A stretch of 64,000 nucleotides of DNA, from the NCBI RefSeq assembly GCF_008831285.2, contig NC_045147.1, forward strand, positions 20,278,581-20,342,580, given 5' to 3'. The position numbers and the translations under genes are program-made. Numbering within the stretch: the first letter of the stretch is position 1; every line of letters starts with the position of its first letter. This stretch comes from Nymphaea colorata (Eukaryota; Streptophyta; Magnoliopsida; Nymphaeales; Nymphaeaceae). The notes under the pieces are model-generated. The model was not told where the DNA came from, ran no database searches, and was given only the letters and a program-made list of their open reading frames with translations. Positions 62,972-64,000 of this stretch are shown piece by piece.

Positions 62972-63447
62972 CTGATGACGTACAAGGCAGAGAAACAAGT
63001 AAGACAAGATGGATGGCTGGACGAAGGTAAGCTCATGAATCATATTCGTAATTCGGTGAAGCTTAGCATATATCATCATCCAATCCAAACTTAAGTAGTG
63101 ACATAAACGCCACCAAATGACAAAATTATAAATACAAGGAAAATTCTAGTGAACCGATTAATTTCGATTCTCTGAAACCATGAAAATATACAGTAGCATC
63201 AAAAGAAGGAAACTCGCCTATTCACTGAAATAGGCGGAGTGTCGCCAATAATAATGCATTTTATCTCTTTCTTGCAAAAAGGACAAGGAAGAAGAAGAAC
63301 CACAACAATAAGAACAATAATGGTGGCAAATTCTAAAGCTGTCTATAAGACCAAAAGTCCGAACCACTTGTCGCTCGAATGAGCCTCTTATGGAGATTTT
63401 CACTTGGCGGCGGCTCTCTGAATACAGTAATGAGCATGCCTTGAATT

Positions 63448-63545
63448 ATAGCCACAGTCGGCTATTGAAGCTAATAAGCGTGCTTATTCAGTAACGATAG
63501 CCACAGTCGGCTATTGAAGCTAATAAGCGTGCTTATTCAGTAACG
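63448..63545. repeat. 49-base tandem duplication, two hairpins per unit
   Basis: Two identical 49-base units (63448-63496 and 63497-63545). Each contains atagcc-acagtc-ggctat and aataagc-gt-gcttatt, both perfect inverted repeats, so the pair could form four hairpins in a row. The stop codon of the minus-strand frame starting at the window edge lies inside the second unit. Confidence 0.9.
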
Positions 63546-64000
63546 ACGAACGCGGGCTGACATTCTAGCTTTCCATTATTTGTGTTAAACTCAGAAGAAT
63601 TTGAGAATATTTTAGGACAAAGGACAATCGACCAGCCGCTTAGCAGCCCTTGCAACACGGTTGGGAGGGAAATCAGTAAGACTTTAACCGGAAATTGATC
63701 TGATCGTACTCTGAAAACCATTTTCTCATGTGAACTTGCAGGCATGTGTTCTTTATCTGATGAGCAATTTGGAAGCCAAGACAAAGGCATACACAGACCC
63801 AGCACAGAGACACCTCTTCTTGATGAATAATTGGAGGTACATAGTAAGCAAGGTGAGGGATTCAGAGGGTCTAGCCTCCCTTCTTGGGGCGGAGTGGATC
63901 CGGAATCAGGGGGCGAAGGTGAAGCAGAACCAGGCATGGTATCAGAGGAGCGCGTGGGAAAAGGTGGTATCGACGTTGGTCTTGCAGGGGGCCACGGCTG
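63533..64000 (-). CDS. Proline-rich open frame, cut by the right window edge
   Basis: The frame is open from the window edge to a TAA at 63533-63535, 155 codons. The part nearest the edge is rich in Pro, Ser and Arg/Thr (PPARPTSIPPFPTRSSD, then PGSASPSPPDSG), and the remainder is mixed with hydrophobic segments. The first ATG is at 63937, but the frame is open upstream of it to the edge. Its coding nature is uncertain: codon use is unremarkable and I recognise no domain. It could be the last part of an exon whose true end lies at a splice donor before the stop, or simple chance in a G+C-rich patch. Confidence 0.25.
   Translation of the reverse strand, partial: QPWPPARPTSIPPFPTRSSDTMPGSASPSPPDSGSTPPQEGRLDPLNPSPCLLCTSNYSSRRGVSVLGLCMPLSWLPNCSSDKEHMPASSHEKMVFRVRSDQFPVKVLLISLPTVLQGLLSGWSIVLCPKIFSNSSEFNTNNGKLECQPAFVVTE

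Larger units (their letters stand above)
62972..64000. other. Right-edge region
   Basis: Contains a tandem duplication with hairpins (63448-63545) and a minus-strand frame open to the window edge (63533-64000). I found no further GFAT exons here on either strand. Confidence 0.4.

Noticed and set aside
1-64000. CRISPR array, bacterial operons or organelle insert
   Set aside because: No regularly spaced repeats, no prokaryotic gene order, and no plastid or mitochondrial genes were recognised.

Overview
This is nuclear DNA from a flowering plant. The window is mostly A+T-rich intergenic sequence full of microsatellites and small repeats. It holds five genes with plant-type GT-AG introns and plant-specific families. 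The exon joins given here were worked out by hand: each one keeps the reading frame, and each spliced protein matches its family end to end. The species cannot be fixed from the sequence; nothing points clearly to grasses or to any one eudicot family.

Layout, left to right. 1-2188: no recognisable gene. 2189-3936 (minus): a four-exon group E bZIP factor of the bZIP34/bZIP61 type. 4.7-16.9 kb: intergenic, with a diverged repeat pair near 14.2 and 15.5 kb. 16939-17472 (minus): a single-exon PADRE/DUF4228 protein. 17.8-28.2 kb: intergenic, with repeats built on the words 'ggatttggat' and 'cagatat'. 28715-31089 (plus): a DREB2-type AP2/ERF factor with a 56-base first exon and a 1193-base intron, behind a TATA box and ABRE/G-box elements. 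31.1-40.9 kb: intergenic; the minus strand at 33.7-34.8 kb has some coding-like stretches that I could not identify. 40932-42611 (minus): a four-exon patellin (PATL6-like, Sec14 plus GOLD). 43-50.9 kb: intergenic. 50912-56683 (minus): a six-exon trichome-birefringence-like (TBL) polysaccharide O-acetyltransferase with a 3.6 kb second intron that carries a small inverted-repeat element. 56.8-64 kb: many short duplications, one 126-base exon fragment of glutamine:fructose-6-phosphate amidotransferase (GFAT), and a proline-rich frame open to the right edge.

The genes are independent transcription units. Two encode transcription factors, one of them (DREB2) stress-linked. PADRE genes are often stress-responsive. 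Patellin acts in phosphoinositide-dependent membrane traffic, and the TBL protein in acetylation of wall polymers in the Golgi. I found no new multi-gene system. The points most worth a second look are: a DREB2 AP2 domain with Gln instead of Glu at DNA-contact position 19; a core-promoter-like TATA box and perfect hairpin just past the DREB2 stop codon; a dispersed repeat family with a palindromic core related to TGTGGGCAATTGCCCACA; a 49-base tandem duplication in which each unit holds two perfect hairpins; and the isolated GFAT exon.
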